A program made the translations under genes and the position numbers. Shown one piece after another: positions 35,101-44,780 of a stretch of 64,000 nucleotides of DNA; within the stretch, counting starts at the first letter, position 1, and each line of letters opens with the position of its first letter. Where the stretch lies: assembly GCA_014338405.1 (NCBI GenBank), contig JTDE01002059.1:56502-120501 (forward strand), written 5' to 3'. The notes under the pieces are model-generated. The model saw only the letters and a list, made by a program, of their open reading frames with translations. It had not been told where the DNA came from and searched no databases. This stretch comes from Paragonimus skrjabini miyazakii. Lineage: Eukaryota; Platyhelminthes; Trematoda; Plagiorchiida; Troglotrematidae.

Positions 35101-38100
35101 AGTTCAGAAACGAAGGACTTCAAGTTGTTTTTGTTACCTCATAGATTGTATGATTAATAATGATGGTCACGTTGTTCAAGCCATTATTAACAAAAATGAA
35201 CTAACGATTACAGGATACGAATCACTTTCAAAATGTAAGCACCCTAAACAGATAATATTGATTTGCATGCAACACAATGATCACTTATTGCAGAGTCAAC
35301 TTTTAACATACATTCAAATAAAACTCTCAGACCGGTTGTACATAAGATGCTGCCCGAAATAAAACTTCACAATAACCCATACATCAACATTTAAAAAACA
35401 TACCAATAGGTTTTTGTATTTTCTAAACTAAAACCGGGGATTGGAATAGCATGATCCTAGTCAGCCCAGTTACGTACGAAGTCACACTTGATATGTGGAA
35501 ATATAGCACGTTGGTGCAGTTATGCAAACATTCATCACATCCGTACATAGAGGCTTTACGAAATCTTGTGAGTAGTTTGCCCGACAAAATAAATAAGCTT
35601 GGGCAGGTACATATGTGGAAGTCATATTATGTTGAGGGCGCTAGCAAACTGGATTCAGTGAAGCACTATAATATTTTCCGAATGAAGTGACTGAGTCAAG
35701 AGTTTGCATCAAGTGGCGAGGAGTTTTTGCCAAAAATACTATTATTTTTGCAATTTACGAGGGTGCTATTGACCAGGGCGCTTTGCGGTTTAATCAGTAT
35801 TATCACGCTGTTCATACTATAAAGCAAATTCTGAGTTAATTCTAGCTGGCTAACAACAAGGACACATGTATGAGAGAAGTAACTTACATACACTGACATA
35901 ACAAATTTACTTTCGTTACTAACAAATGACTTGTTCCAGTAGAGTGTGTGAGAGTACTCCCACGCCCGATATCTGCATAATAACGGAAGGGATGCTATAA
36001 CGATGCCAGAAGTTGAACAACGCCGTGTTCAACCTGGTTCCATACGTAAGAACCATCATCCAATAATCCGGATATCAGTGTCTACGGAAAACTTGTGGAG
36101 AGACGTTGCTTTTGTTTTGCCTTCAAATTCAAAGCCTTAAAATCAAAAGCTGGTTTAAAAAGTATTCCTATGCACGCCATCTATTTGGCTAGTGGATGTT
36201 TGCTTCAGGCTTCCCCTGTGTAATTGTTGTGCATTCTTCGGCTTATGAGCTTCACGTTCTTCGAAAACGATCGCACGTTTCACGATGGTAATAAGAAACT
36301 TCTGTTTGGCAAGTGTTGTTCACTGAGGAACGTATGTTCACCAGTGATGCTGCGTTCCATTACTTCATTGGATGGGTAGAAGAAATCACGCTTTTTGAAC
36401 TTTATAGATTCTAGGAATGCCAACAAAATTTCTTTCAACAACAGCTTTCAATTACTCGGTAGCATGAAGAACCAATTGTTGCATCAGTTTGGCCGAAAGT
36501 TTTGAAAGTGTGGAATGAACTTACTTGGAGCTTCCTCAGTGATTACTCCATCATCGAACCCAGACTGCAGAATGTGAACAAAAAATGCAATCTTCGATTC
36601 GCCGAGACTTGTCAGCTATCAATTATGCGAAAGCATACTCGCTTAGTTTTAAAGACAACTGTGCCTAAAAATAAACAGGTACGAGTAACCCTGTTCAGTT
36701 GCCTTCAAAACACTTTCCGTGCTACAAATACGAAATCATTCGTCTCAATCCGAAATAAACACATATCCGACGTTCTTACGTTTCATTGTTTTGTCGAAAT
36801 GCGATAAAACTATACAACTCAACGATCTCCGTAATCACTTGAGATTAAACCAATTGCTGGCATCCTACAATGTATGTCTCTTTGTTAAAAATGAATATAT
36901 AAACGATGAATTTTATCACCATTGCTGACCACCGTTGGTAATATTTCACGACCTAATGAGACTTAATGATCTATACAGGATGGGATATTGATTAACCTAT
37001 GGCCGGAATGATAAAACTTCTGGGCTCTCATGCTGGGTCAGCAAATTAGTGGAAGTTGCAGCTAACTTGAGCATAATTTAGATACGGTTTTTGTATTTTA
37101 AAAATGGATCGTTCATTCAATAAAATCCGGTGTCACATAGCCGAGTGTATGCAAACAGAACTTACAAATTGAATAATAATATTTTGCTCCAAATAATGAG
37201 TGAGATGGTTTCAATTGTATCTTACTTTGTTTCTAGCTGAAAAATTGGGTAAGTAGTTGCGTTCCTTTTCACGCAAACGTTAATCAGCCGGATAGAACGT
37301 GCAGTTTGATGATAAAATGAATTAACGTGAAGTCTAACACTAGGGTCGCGTGTTTATATATTTCACAGGTAGCCTGGGTTAAATCCGTCAGATTAGAGTG
37401 CTTTTGATTAACAAATGACCCTTAGGAATGCTACCGTCGGCTGAAGAACACGATAATGAATTAACGTGAATTCGAACACCGTGGTCGCGTGTTAATACAA
37501 TACACAGGTAGCCTGGTTGAAATTCTTCAGATTTGAGTATATTTGATTGACAAATTGCCTCTAAGAATGCTATCGTCGGCTGAAAGAACCGATAACGTTT
37601 TCGAAGCATGTGCTTAGTAATTTGCAAAATTTGTAATACACACCTTGTGTTCACTCTGATGTATGCGAAGGGACTTTGAGATAAATTTGACCTGCCGTCA
37701 ACTGTTGCACTTTTCAGCTTTACCGAAGGGTTAATTAGTCACTCTGTACCTAAATATGATTGTCAATTATGTGGTAGTACTTGTGAACGGTACGTAACAT
37801 TGCAACCGAAGAAATAATTTTATCGGTAACAGTCGACTGTTTGTCGGTGTGTGCGTGATAAACGTTAATCGCCTGTCGGGTTCGTACACATTGTATATAT
37901 ATATATATATAGAATATAATCCATAGACTACACTTCTGATGCTATCTATACATGCAAGTCAGTTTATCAAGTACATCGATCCTGAAAACTCTACCTAAAT
38001 TACTTTCATTCTGGAGATGTTATATCTGTTCTGGTTGGCCTAAAGGCTCAGTCGTAAAACGTCTGATGCACAAACACGTTGGTGGCTATCCAGTTGCAAG

Positions 38101-41100
38101 AAACTATGATTCACATAATCAAAAGTGAGAATGGGTGCGTCTGCAGTCCTTCTGATGTGTTCTTCCCAGAGTTACGTTACAAGCATAGTTAAATTCATTT
38201 TACTAACCCTGATATTCATCTATCTCTCAAATCTTCGGTCGCATAGTCACGCTCCCAATGAACTGTTGTGGTACCACTGTCAGCAGTAAATAAGGCACCG
38301 ACAGAACAGAAGAACCTGCAAAACACTATTCAGACAATGGTAAATATGAAAATTGTCACATTTAGGTAATTCTAATTACAGCGGAAACCATTTTAACAAC
38401 CAGCTCCCTAATGCTCGTGAACCGAGTGCAGGGATAGAGGACAGGTATTGCCTGTGATAAACCTTTTCGATGACATTCACGAAGAAGTCAGAAAATATGT
38501 GCAACTGGCTGGTCACATGTAAACTAGAGAGGGTTAATTAAACTGCAAAAAAATTGAACGATCAGTTCATCGGAACACTGGACAAACACACAATTTTCCG
38601 GTGACTTACTTAGTTCAGAGGTCGAGAGGTATCAAACCAATTTCGGTCGTGGTGATAATTAATTTGTTCGATCCAACAATAGCCTGCTTGACAACAGACA
38701 TAATCGCGAGATGCAAATAAATAAAGTTTAGTTTTAAATGGAGTAGCTCACAGAGATTTCGAGACGTTTTAAATGAAACTTATGGCGGGCGAGATGGTCC
38801 CAAATGTTTCAAAAGCTGATAAATTCATTTCTACTCAGAGCAATTACATGTGTGGCCATTCTTGTTGCTGCAGTGGGCAAAACAGGACGGTAATATATGT
38901 GGTTTTTTTGTTGCAAAAGTGAAGGAGACCGATGAGTGATGCGAAGTGTTGTGGATTTGCGCTTTTTAAACTGAAACATTTCAACTAAATATGCTAATTT
39001 TGTTATACACAGATGAAACCCGAAAGAGTGAGCAAACTGAATACATCATTTCTCACGTTTTTATGTTCTGACAAGCAAGTTGAAAGTTCAATTGATTCAA
39101 AGGAAACCGCATTGCGAATACTCGTAACCCTGACTAAATTAGTAGCAGTACTAGAAGCAGCCCAACCACAAGCGTCAAACAATTGGATATGAGAGCTCGT
39201 CGTGAAATCAATATTCTAGTACTTTTACATGTAATTCGTATCTATTTGGGCGTATCCCCCGAATTACAAGTTGATGCTGAAATTTCGCTTTTGAAGTGTT
39301 GCTTCGATGGTTTTCAGCGCAAATTGATTGAGGCAACCAGGCGGGACAGTAGAGGTTCAGTAACACTTGGTAAACTCCATCTGAGGAGGCACGAACGGTA
39401 GTGGACTGACTGTTTTACAGGTTAAAATTATGAAATCTGAGTTGTGGTATTTTAACCGAAATTAGAAGATCACTACATAATTACCATTTTTCTTCTCTAC
39501 AGAACACTTCAAGAAATTTCTTAAACGACTTTTTGAAGGTAGGTTAATATCACATTGAATTTCGCTTTGATTCATCTAGACAACGGCAACGTTGGTAGTG
39601 CTTGTGAAATCAACTTGGTGTGCGCTCATTTCGTCTTGCCGTCCCATTCGATCGTGTATACTAGGCCCCTTCTGGAAATTACCAAATACGGACCTTTCAA
39701 TTTAGACAAACGTTTTCTTGATCCGAGACCGCTGGCATCCGTGTTCCCATGATCTTAATAATTCGCTCTATCTCATAGGTTGAACATTATAGTTTTACCG
39801 AGCCGTTACTTTGCGAATTGCTCTTTTGTGTGTGCCTGAGATGCTTTAAAATTTCGTTTGGCTCTTCCTCTTTCGGTTATCAATTATTTGGTGGAATCAC
39901 TACATTCTGACCATATTCTAATGTCTTCATCCACCGGACGTTGAGGGGTTCTCCCGTACATCAGTTGAATTGGAGATCTCTTCGTGCTCCCCTGCATGTC
40001 TTTCTTGCGTTGGGGCTTTTCCATTGTTCCTGAATGTCTCTTGTGAGTAGTATGCCACTGGTGTTTAATATATTACTCACAAAGAATTTTTCTGTTATAC
40101 AACAGTGATAAAGTGTTTAATAATACGTGGGCAAACCACAATAACTCTGTTTACAAGTTGACAGACACTTCAGAGACTAAATGCTCCTCTTTACAGACAC
40201 GATTTACTTGCGCTCATGAAAAACTTTCAGATGAAGATTCAAGACAGCAGCCCCGAGCGTTGCTTAATTAACTAGGTGATCTTCCGCTAATATAACAGAA
40301 GATTTCTCAGCTGACAAAACAAACCTGAAGACTCCACGGTCGTCACCATGTATACAGTTATTTTGAGTGCTCCTCGATTCTTAAGGGTGAGCGAGTTGTG
40401 CCTACGAAAACCGTAGTTTGAAAACTAACATAACAGTCGTAGTATTGTGACAGCCCACATATATGGCTTGTCAAACTGATACAGAAGATTAAGAAGTAAA
40501 CCCAAACTAATTTGTAAGGCAATCACTCAAAATATGATGGGTTACACAGGTTGTAACAAATGACAGACGTTTTTCCGTGTTCAATAAAATCTGATTCATA
40601 CGTAAATCAAGGTAATACGTTGAACTAATATGCATTGGTGCTGTATTTTACGGATCGTTAATGGCACGTAAATGTCTAGCCCAAAAACATCCCTAAGGTG
40701 GACGAAATGTGAACTACGTCCAGTTTGTGTACACAGAACATTTGATTGAAAAAATGTGAAACTCACCCTAACGGTGTTACTGTGAAAGAAGCTTGTCCTG
40801 CGTCGTTCTCTGCTGCCAAAAATGCCGTAAATATGGTGTGAAGAAAGTATAAAAAAAACGCGCACACTCATCTGCTTGGCTGACGAGTATCCACATACAT
40901 GATGTAACATTACATTTTCATTCGTCTTAATGACACGTCTGCCGCGGTGCGTATACACTGTTCCAACAGTCGCCCCTAGTCTCCCGTCTTTATGGAGTTC
41001 AGACCTGCCTTTTGGTTCACATGTATACGCAATAAGCCACTCTAAAACGAAGCTGCGTGTTAAACATCACTGAGAGATCTAACAAATTGTACCTTGAAAT

Positions 41101-41910
41101 GTCTCAGAAGGCTCTGCTAGTATAATCTGCTTGTTTACCAACGACATCCACTTGATAGTTCAAACTGTCACGTTTTGCTGATTTATTTCGTCTTGATTAT
41201 CCGTAGTCTCATTTCGATCAAAATCGAGGTTATGAACTTGTGCATAAAACAATTTTTGAAATATAATCCAAGTTTCACCCTCTGGTTCAGATACATACAT
41301 ACTTGGAGGATAGAACAGCATGTATTATACTTCGAAGTGAAGGACACGTTTACTCTCCAGTAAACACTTTCTGTATTGCTAGTGAACACATGCTGGAAGC
41401 CTTGTGATTGACTCCATCACTTGACGGCAACGCAAATCAATATGATTATAAGATTGGATCTGATGATTCAATACCGTCGGTTCAGAATAAATTGAAAGTT
41501 TAAATGAATACACGTTACTACCGTTAACAATAGTTTTCTTAGTCGCCTATACTCGCCCGTTTATTCGACAAGACTAACTGAGGAACGTGCTGTCCTTGAA
41601 ATGATATTGCTGAAGTTCGTGCAGCAAATTTTGAGCTTACTGGTTACAAGTGTAAATATGCTTACACTACAACAATATTATTTATTGTTCATTTCAAACT
41701 TCGCTATTTCAGCGAAAGCCGCTTGGGATAAAGGTAGTCAGCTGTTTAACCCTCACAACGGAATATATGCTTCAAGGATGTGATTTTGTTTGATATTTTG
41801 TTATTTTTCGGACAATTGCAGAACGCGGCTACCAACCGCAGCCAAGCATAAGGCTTAAAGAATATTTGCAAGCAGGTCATGAACCTAGTGCTGCAGACAT
41901 GTTTTGCTAA
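20082..41910 (+). CDS. Putative micro-exon gene B (secreted, about 17 core exons)
   Basis: Core exons: 20082-20127 (46), 20185-20205 (21), 20560-20577 (18), 20774-20881 (108), 21154-21174 (21), 22188-22211 (24), 28727-28744 (18), 29253-29273 (21), 31260-31280 (21), 31448-31468 (21), 32935-32964 (30), 37237-37248 (12), 37718-37729 (12), 39013-39027 (15), 39503-39538 (36), 41713-41733 (21), 41822-41910 (89, with stop). Joined they give 534 nt, about 177 residues, uninterrupted. Optional exons: 21763-21783, 22306-22326, 22407-22418, 22611-22619, 33767-33778, 33920-33928, 35214-35234. Exon 1 is a signal peptide. The rest is hydrophilic, Lys/Glu-rich, largely Cys-free and without a known domain. 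Symmetrical phase-1 micro-exons over 22 kb define a flatworm MEG. Role and tissue cannot be read from sequence. It could be two genes rather than one. Confidence 0.75.
20185..20205 (+). CDS. MEG-B 21-nt exon
   Basis: The acceptor is CAAAACTTTCAG and the donor is GTAAAC. Phase 1 encodes VHHYGNF, with a His pair. The intron before it is only 57 nt. Confidence 0.7.
20560..20577 (+). CDS. MEG-B 18-nt exon
   Basis: The acceptor is ACATATTACATAG with an upstream CTAAC branch-like motif; the donor is GTAACT. Phase 1 encodes ESQLQL. It ends in A, giving Lys at the junction with the 108-nt exon. Confidence 0.65.
   Translation, partial: KVNYS
20774..20881 (+). CDS. MEG-B 108-nt exon
   Basis: The acceptor is AATATTCTTTCAG. 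The phase-1 frame is open for 36 codons up to donor GTGACC. The peptide is Gln/Asn/Pro-rich, with QSTNQPQPDTEIEILQPNQ in its first half and VPLFNIIE at its end. It is the largest internal exon and exactly a multiple of three. Confidence 0.75.
21154..21174 (+). CDS. MEG-B 21-nt exon
   Basis: The acceptor is excellent (TTCTTTTTTCTAG) and the donor is the strong GTAAGC. Phase 1 encodes VYTKLKT. Confidence 0.8.
21763..21783 (+). CDS. MEG-B optional 21-nt exon
   Basis: The acceptor is GCATTTGTAACAG and the donor is GTTAGT. Phase 1 encodes GAYLVLR, more hydrophobic than its neighbours. Both junction codons are open. Confidence 0.45.
22188..22211 (+). CDS. MEG-B 24-nt exon
   Basis: The acceptor is TTTTCTTATCTAG and the donor is the strong GTAAGA. 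Phase 1 encodes A/P-KESGFSA. Confidence 0.75.
22306..22326 (+). CDS. MEG-B optional 21-nt exon
   Basis: The acceptor is weak (TATGCAATAG) and the donor is GTATGC. Phase 1 encodes ADFTPDI. A possible 12-nt exon (22407-22418, strong donor GTAAGA, poor acceptor) and a 9-nt exon (22611-22619, good acceptor, donor GTGAAC) follow; all three are mutually compatible in frame. Confidence 0.4.
24190..24680. repeat. Inverted repeat of family 2 (copies B and C) inside a MEG-B intron
   Basis: Copy B (plus, about 24190-24325) and copy C (minus, about 24510-24680) face each other. The arms share CTTAAACAAAGATGCGATAT and the following TGACACTATTGC, with one mismatch over about 33 nt, then weaker similarity. 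Transcribed RNA could form a long hairpin with a loop of about 200 nt. A third copy is at 3130-3380. B and C match each other better than either matches A. Confidence 0.75.
25341..25385 (+). repeat. tRNA-like A-box fragment
   Basis: GCTCCGTTGCTCAACTGGTAAAGCGC resembles the D-arm/A-box of a tRNA or tRNA-derived SINE. No matching B box is seen downstream, so this is at most a truncated copy. Confidence 0.35.
28727..28744 (+). CDS. MEG-B 18-nt exon
   Basis: The acceptor is strong (TTTTTTGTGTTTCAG) and the donor is GTAATT. Phase 1 encodes EVDLTP. It follows a 6.5-kb exon-poor stretch rich in repeats. Confidence 0.75.
29253..29273 (+). CDS. MEG-B 21-nt exon ending in T
   Basis: The acceptor is strong (TACCTTCTCTTACAG) and the donor is GTGAGT. 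Phase 1 encodes DMMEAGA. The trailing T makes a TGA stop if joined to an exon starting GA (29849 or 31033) but a sense codon if joined to 31260 (TTA) or 31448 (TCA). Confidence 0.75.
29849..29890 (+). CDS. MEG-B optional 42-nt exon
   Basis: Open in phase 1 (GRNVKMSDVNLHKE), 42 nt, donor GTAAAA. The acceptor GGAAGTTAG has little pyrimidine tract. It cannot follow the 29253 exon without a stop but can follow 28727. Confidence 0.35.
30068..30140 (-). repeat. tRNA-like element with CAT anticodon position (SINE head or pseudo-tRNA)
   Basis: On the minus strand an A box (TGGCGCAGTGGTAA) and a B box (GGTTCAAGTCCCA) have tRNA spacing. A five-pair stem (one mismatch) encloses a seven-base loop CTCATGG, placing CAT in the anticodon position. 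The acceptor stem pairs imperfectly. It resembles a Met-tRNA-derived retroposon or pseudogene. It lies in a MEG-B intron, antisense to the gene. Confidence 0.6.
31033..31130 (+). CDS. MEG-B alternative terminal exon
   Basis: The acceptor is strong (GTGTTTCCATTGCAG). The phase-1 frame runs 32 codons (GGIQRMNTFHTNRIKRPE and on) to TGA at 31128-31130. The encoded tail is strongly basic (several Arg, Lys and His), unlike the rest of the product. AATAAA lies only 4 nt after the stop. This would give a shorter isoform; longer isoforms skip it to 31260. A 66-nt internal version ending before GTTGTC is possible but has a weak donor. Confidence 0.65.
31135..31140 (+). terminator. Polyadenylation signal AATAAA of the short MEG-B isoform
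   Basis: Canonical AATAAA immediately after the stop codon of the 31033-31130 exon. Confidence 0.6.
31260..31280 (+). CDS. MEG-B 21-nt exon
   Basis: The acceptor is TGCCAACCAACTTCAG and the donor is GTAATC. Phase 1 encodes V/L-LEKAYK. Confidence 0.75.
31448..31468 (+). CDS. MEG-B 21-nt exon
   Basis: The acceptor is GGCAATCTATTTTAG and the donor is GTGAGG. Phase 1 encodes A/S-YKKIYQ, similar in character to the exon 168 nt upstream. Confidence 0.75.
32935..32964 (+). CDS. MEG-B 30-nt exon
   Basis: The acceptor is ATTTTGTCAAACAG and the donor is GTAAAT. Phase 1 encodes DPVPGKKSAK, Lys-rich. Confidence 0.75.
33440..33495 (+). CDS. Possible alternative terminal exon of MEG-B
   Basis: The acceptor is very strong (TGCATCTGTTCTCCGTAG). 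The phase-1 frame GVKMNQSAAPPLFSQLNI ends in TAA at 33493-33495. No AATAAA follows nearby, so this is only a candidate. Confidence 0.3.
33767..33928 (+). CDS. MEG-B optional exon pair (12 nt and 9 nt)
   Basis: 33767-33778 has acceptor CCAGTTGTTTCAG, a strong donor GTAAGC and encodes DVVM. 33920-33928 has acceptor CTACACTGTAG and the weaker donor GTGATG, and encodes G/C-MF. The first ends in T, so it may join the second (TGT, Cys) but would make TGA with 35214. Confidence 0.5.
35214..35394 (+). CDS. MEG-B optional 21-nt exon (35214-35234) and possible terminal exon (35294-35394)
   Basis: 35214-35234 has donor GTAAGC, a CTAAC branch-like motif 13 nt upstream but few pyrimidines, and encodes GYESLSK. 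From the acceptor ATCACTTATTGCAG, 35294-35394 is open in phase 1 for about 33 residues and ends in TAA. It is a candidate alternative C-terminus without a clear poly(A) signal. Confidence 0.35.
37237..37248 (+). CDS. MEG-B 12-nt exon
   Basis: The acceptor is ACTTTGTTTCTAG and the donor is the consensus GTAAGT. Phase 1 encodes A/S-EKL. Confidence 0.75.
37320..37597. repeat. Tandem duplication, period about 139 bp
   Basis: Two units starting at the ATTAACGTGAA motif (37321 and 37460) share GGTCGCGTGTTTA/GTGTTAATA, CACAGGTAGCCTGG, GAATGCTA and CGTCGGCTGAA in the same order. They sit in the intron between the two 12-nt exons. Confidence 0.85.
37718..37729 (+). CDS. MEG-B 12-nt exon
   Basis: The acceptor is TTGCACTTTTCAG and the donor is GTTAAT. 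Phase 1 encodes ALPK. Confidence 0.65.
37893..37912. repeat. (TA)n microsatellite
   Basis: A run of about ten TA dinucleotides in a MEG-B intron. Confidence 0.9.
39013..39027 (+). CDS. MEG-B 15-nt exon
   Basis: The acceptor is AATTTTGTTATACACAG and the donor is the strong GTGAGC. Phase 1 encodes DETRK. It ends in A, giving Lys at the junction with the 36-nt exon. Confidence 0.75.
39503..39538 (+). CDS. MEG-B 36-nt exon (amphipathic Lys/Phe/Leu peptide)
   Basis: The acceptor is excellent (CATTTTTCTTCTCTACAG) and the donor is GTAGGT. Phase 1 encodes EHFKKFLKRLFE: basic and large hydrophobic residues alternate at helical spacing, so it could form an amphipathic helix that binds membranes. That property is inferred from sequence alone. 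Confidence 0.8.
41713..41733 (+). CDS. MEG-B 21-nt exon (or part of a separate signal-peptide exon)
   Basis: The acceptor is AAACTTCGCTATTTCAG and the donor is GTAGTC. Phase 1 encodes AKAAWDK. The same frame is open upstream to an ATG at 41658, where the pyrimidine tract translates as a signal-peptide-like stretch (YYLLFISNFAISA). A small two-exon gene from 41658 to 41910 is therefore an alternative. Confidence 0.65.
41822..41910 (+). CDS. MEG-B last exon
   Basis: The acceptor is strong (TATTTTTCGGACAATTGCAG) only 88 nt after the previous exon. The phase-1 frame (ERGYQPQPSIRLKEYLQAG and on) ends ADMFC with TAA at 41908-41910. No canonical AATAAA is seen in the next 150 nt. The 54-nt prefix before GTCATG is also a multiple of three but has a poor donor, so a terminal exon is preferred. 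Confidence 0.65.
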
Positions 41911-43859
41911 CCCGCACGTGAAAACCGGGTACCACAATGAAATGTGAATCAACAATTTTACGTTGGCACACATGAATATTGTATGCCTATTATGAAGAAC
42001 AGTATAAAGTGATCATTTAAATTCGTTCACTCGATAGGGTATAGTAATAATCTGTAGTAGCACAAATGTTGTAACCGAAAAATCTGCAACGAATTTTCAC
42101 TTAAGCCAATCAGGCATAAATGAAGCAACATGACGGACGAGCTTTTGATCACTCACCGTGCGGCTGATACAATTAGATAGAATACCCTAACATGTTTGGA
42201 CAGACAGTGGTTTAATTAGTCAAAAATGGAACAAGGCGGAGAGAAATTTTAATACCCGTCGGTCATTATCTAGAAAGTAGCGGCCCACATGTGGAGCTGT
42301 TATTGCATTTGGTAAATTGATATTTTTCATGGAAGGACTCGCAAAATCTGTGTACATGAACAGAACAGTAAATTTCTTATCCTGGTTGTGGTTGTTTCTG
42401 CAGTAAATGATTGTTGTGGTCTTCATATTTTGAATTTTTTGGCTGGAACTCTCTACACTATGTGAAAACCTGATTTGGATCTACCGATAATCTGTATCAA
42501 CTGAATGTACAACGACAGCGTAACTGAGAAAATTGGTCATGCTGTGCTTAACGTGTATGTGCTCAATGTGTTCGTGTTCATTAACGTACTTCATGTAATT
42601 GTACCCACTGATAAACGAATAATTTAGAATGCGTTTCTACTTACTAGTAATTACAAATGGAATGTTTTACCAGACAAATACAAAACTGTATGAAGTTATC
42701 ACATTCGAAACTTTGAGCTGTGTTAAGATTTACGTTACTTTGAGCAAAATGTTTTAAATGAGTAATCTGATGGAACACGTTTTTCAGTCGCGACGAGGTT
42801 GTGTGGGAGACAACGTTTTTAACTAGGTTATAATAATCCTAAAACGTATATCTTACCGAAAATACAACATCCATCCTTGAAATTCGATAATTGGTGGTGG
42901 AAATTCAAAATTGGTTCATCGGTACCGCGAATTGTTTTTGTGAAGAACATCTACCGTGTTATTTATTTCAGTAACTTCGATAGAGGTACGTCAATCAACT
43001 CTGTGATTATAACTCTGAATACTACCACCGAGGTTCTTGACTTCAATTAAATTATGTTGAGGAGTTATGTGTTTCCAATGTAAGCTTTTTGCCAGATTTC
43101 ACCGCCATGACCACCAGCCTAAATATCTAGAAGTTAGTGACCTAACACCACAATTATCATAATTACAAGGGCTGTCAATCGCAGCTCCACCAGCATACAA
43201 TTTATTCAAAAATTAACTTTGTTTCTTGTAGTAATAAGAGCCACACATATTCACTCACAATTCAGTTCAGATTATAAGTATAAACAATTAACTCCCTCCT
43301 TATGATAGTGCACTATTGAAAAGCTGAACGGCATGAATCGACTTTGGACATTGGACCAATCAACCATACAGGTTGAACAAAGAGTTGGTGCTGCGTTCGT
43401 ACGTTACAAGATACCCTACTACAGGAAATCAGATACAACGTGTCAATACTTTCATAGGTACAACAACACCATACCACCAAAGGCGCGAATAATCCGTCTT
43501 GGTAGTTTAACGTAAACTACCGAGAAGTCTGCAAAACGAACCGTTATTGTCTAAGTTGCTCCATATTCTGAATCCTGAAAGACTCAGTGCCCCATGACCA
43601 GAAGTCAACCGTAACTTAGTAAATTTGTGGATTGGCAGCCCAATACGAAGTTAATGTGTCATGACAACTATGCTCCCCTGTCTCTAAACATATAGCTTTG
43701 GACCATAATTAAACGTATCAGCCACATTTGCCGACTTCCATCTGATAGCAACGAGCCTTTCAACAGAGAAAATATTCACTACTGCTTACATTAATGCTAA
43801 CAGCAGTCGAAGCTCTAAGTAAACCGGCGTCAAAAGTTCACTTCCAGAGCCAAGTTACT

Positions 43860-44780
43860 GTGGTCGACGATTTGGTCTAAGCTGACGATCTGATCCTACT
43901 GACAATGAAATCGGATTGCTTTTTGAGGAAAAATGCAAACGCAAATGACACTCTCGAGACAGTTGAATGTAAATTCAGCAGCAAAAGGACAGTTCAAACG
44001 TTCATGCAAAACAAAAGTGCAGATGCTAGTGCGCGCGGTAGAGAATCCGCTTGCTTCGTCTTGACTACGAAACGTTTGACGAATGCTTAGTAACCAGAGT
44101 AACCATTAGGAAGTTACACTCACTGAGTGGCCAAAGTATCCAACCGCCACCGACATTAAATTCCTTCAACATATGATGAGAGTTACGAACACATTTTGAA
44201 ACTAACCAAAAGTTAACCCGCAGCAATGATATCTAATCAAAACAGTGAACTACTCGTTAGCTTTACTATGGTTTCAAGGCAATGAACCCTAAATGTAGGT
44301 GCCAGATCACCCATGAACTAAATGTTCAGTTTCTCCGAGTTTTCAGCAATGCGCTAGTCAGCACTTTGATCGTTGGACTTCATTCTGGTGGAATCAGCAC
44401 CTCGAGGGTAATTGACACCTTCTCCATTCATGCAAATAAAGTGCAATGAAACCACTATGGAAAACGTGCTCAATTTTTGAAACGACCGAACACCCACACT
44501 GCTCCACCGTTAGGAGGTACGTGGGAGTCTCAATACAACCTGATGATATTACAGAATACTACGTTGGAAACATGAAGCAAGCGTTGATGGCTTGTGAATA
44601 AACAAACCCCGTCATATTCCAAACGACCCTGTTCATCATGGAAAGGGAAGGCATCAACAGCTGGCTACTATTGAGTCTGCGCAGATCAGATTGCATGTTG
44701 TGGGCTTAATTCTCGCCATGCCACCTCAGTTTGATCCTATGTACCAGCGACATTGTCTAAAACATTATTGTGACCGTCAT
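43860..44780 (+). mobile_element. Degenerate non-LTR-like reverse transcriptase relic
   Basis: At about 43862-43910 the frame reads VVDDLV, stop, ADDLILLTMKSDC, resembling the YADDxxLL catalytic box of non-LTR retrotransposon RTs. It is followed by SKRTVQTFMQ and similar material in the same frame to 44090. Further downstream (44510-44700) other frames give PDDITEYYVGNMKQALMA. Stops and frame changes are frequent. The family was not determined. Confidence 0.4.

Noticed and set aside
35451..35690. 79-codon frame starting ATG with internal GTGAGT
   Set aside because: The acceptor lacks a pyrimidine tract and the donor leaves phase 0, incompatible with the chain.
38804..38889. ATG-led signal-peptide-like frame (MFQKLINSFLLRAITCVAIL and on) before GTAATA
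   Set aside because: It ends in phase 2, and joining to the downstream 39503 exon gives an early stop. No promoter is seen.
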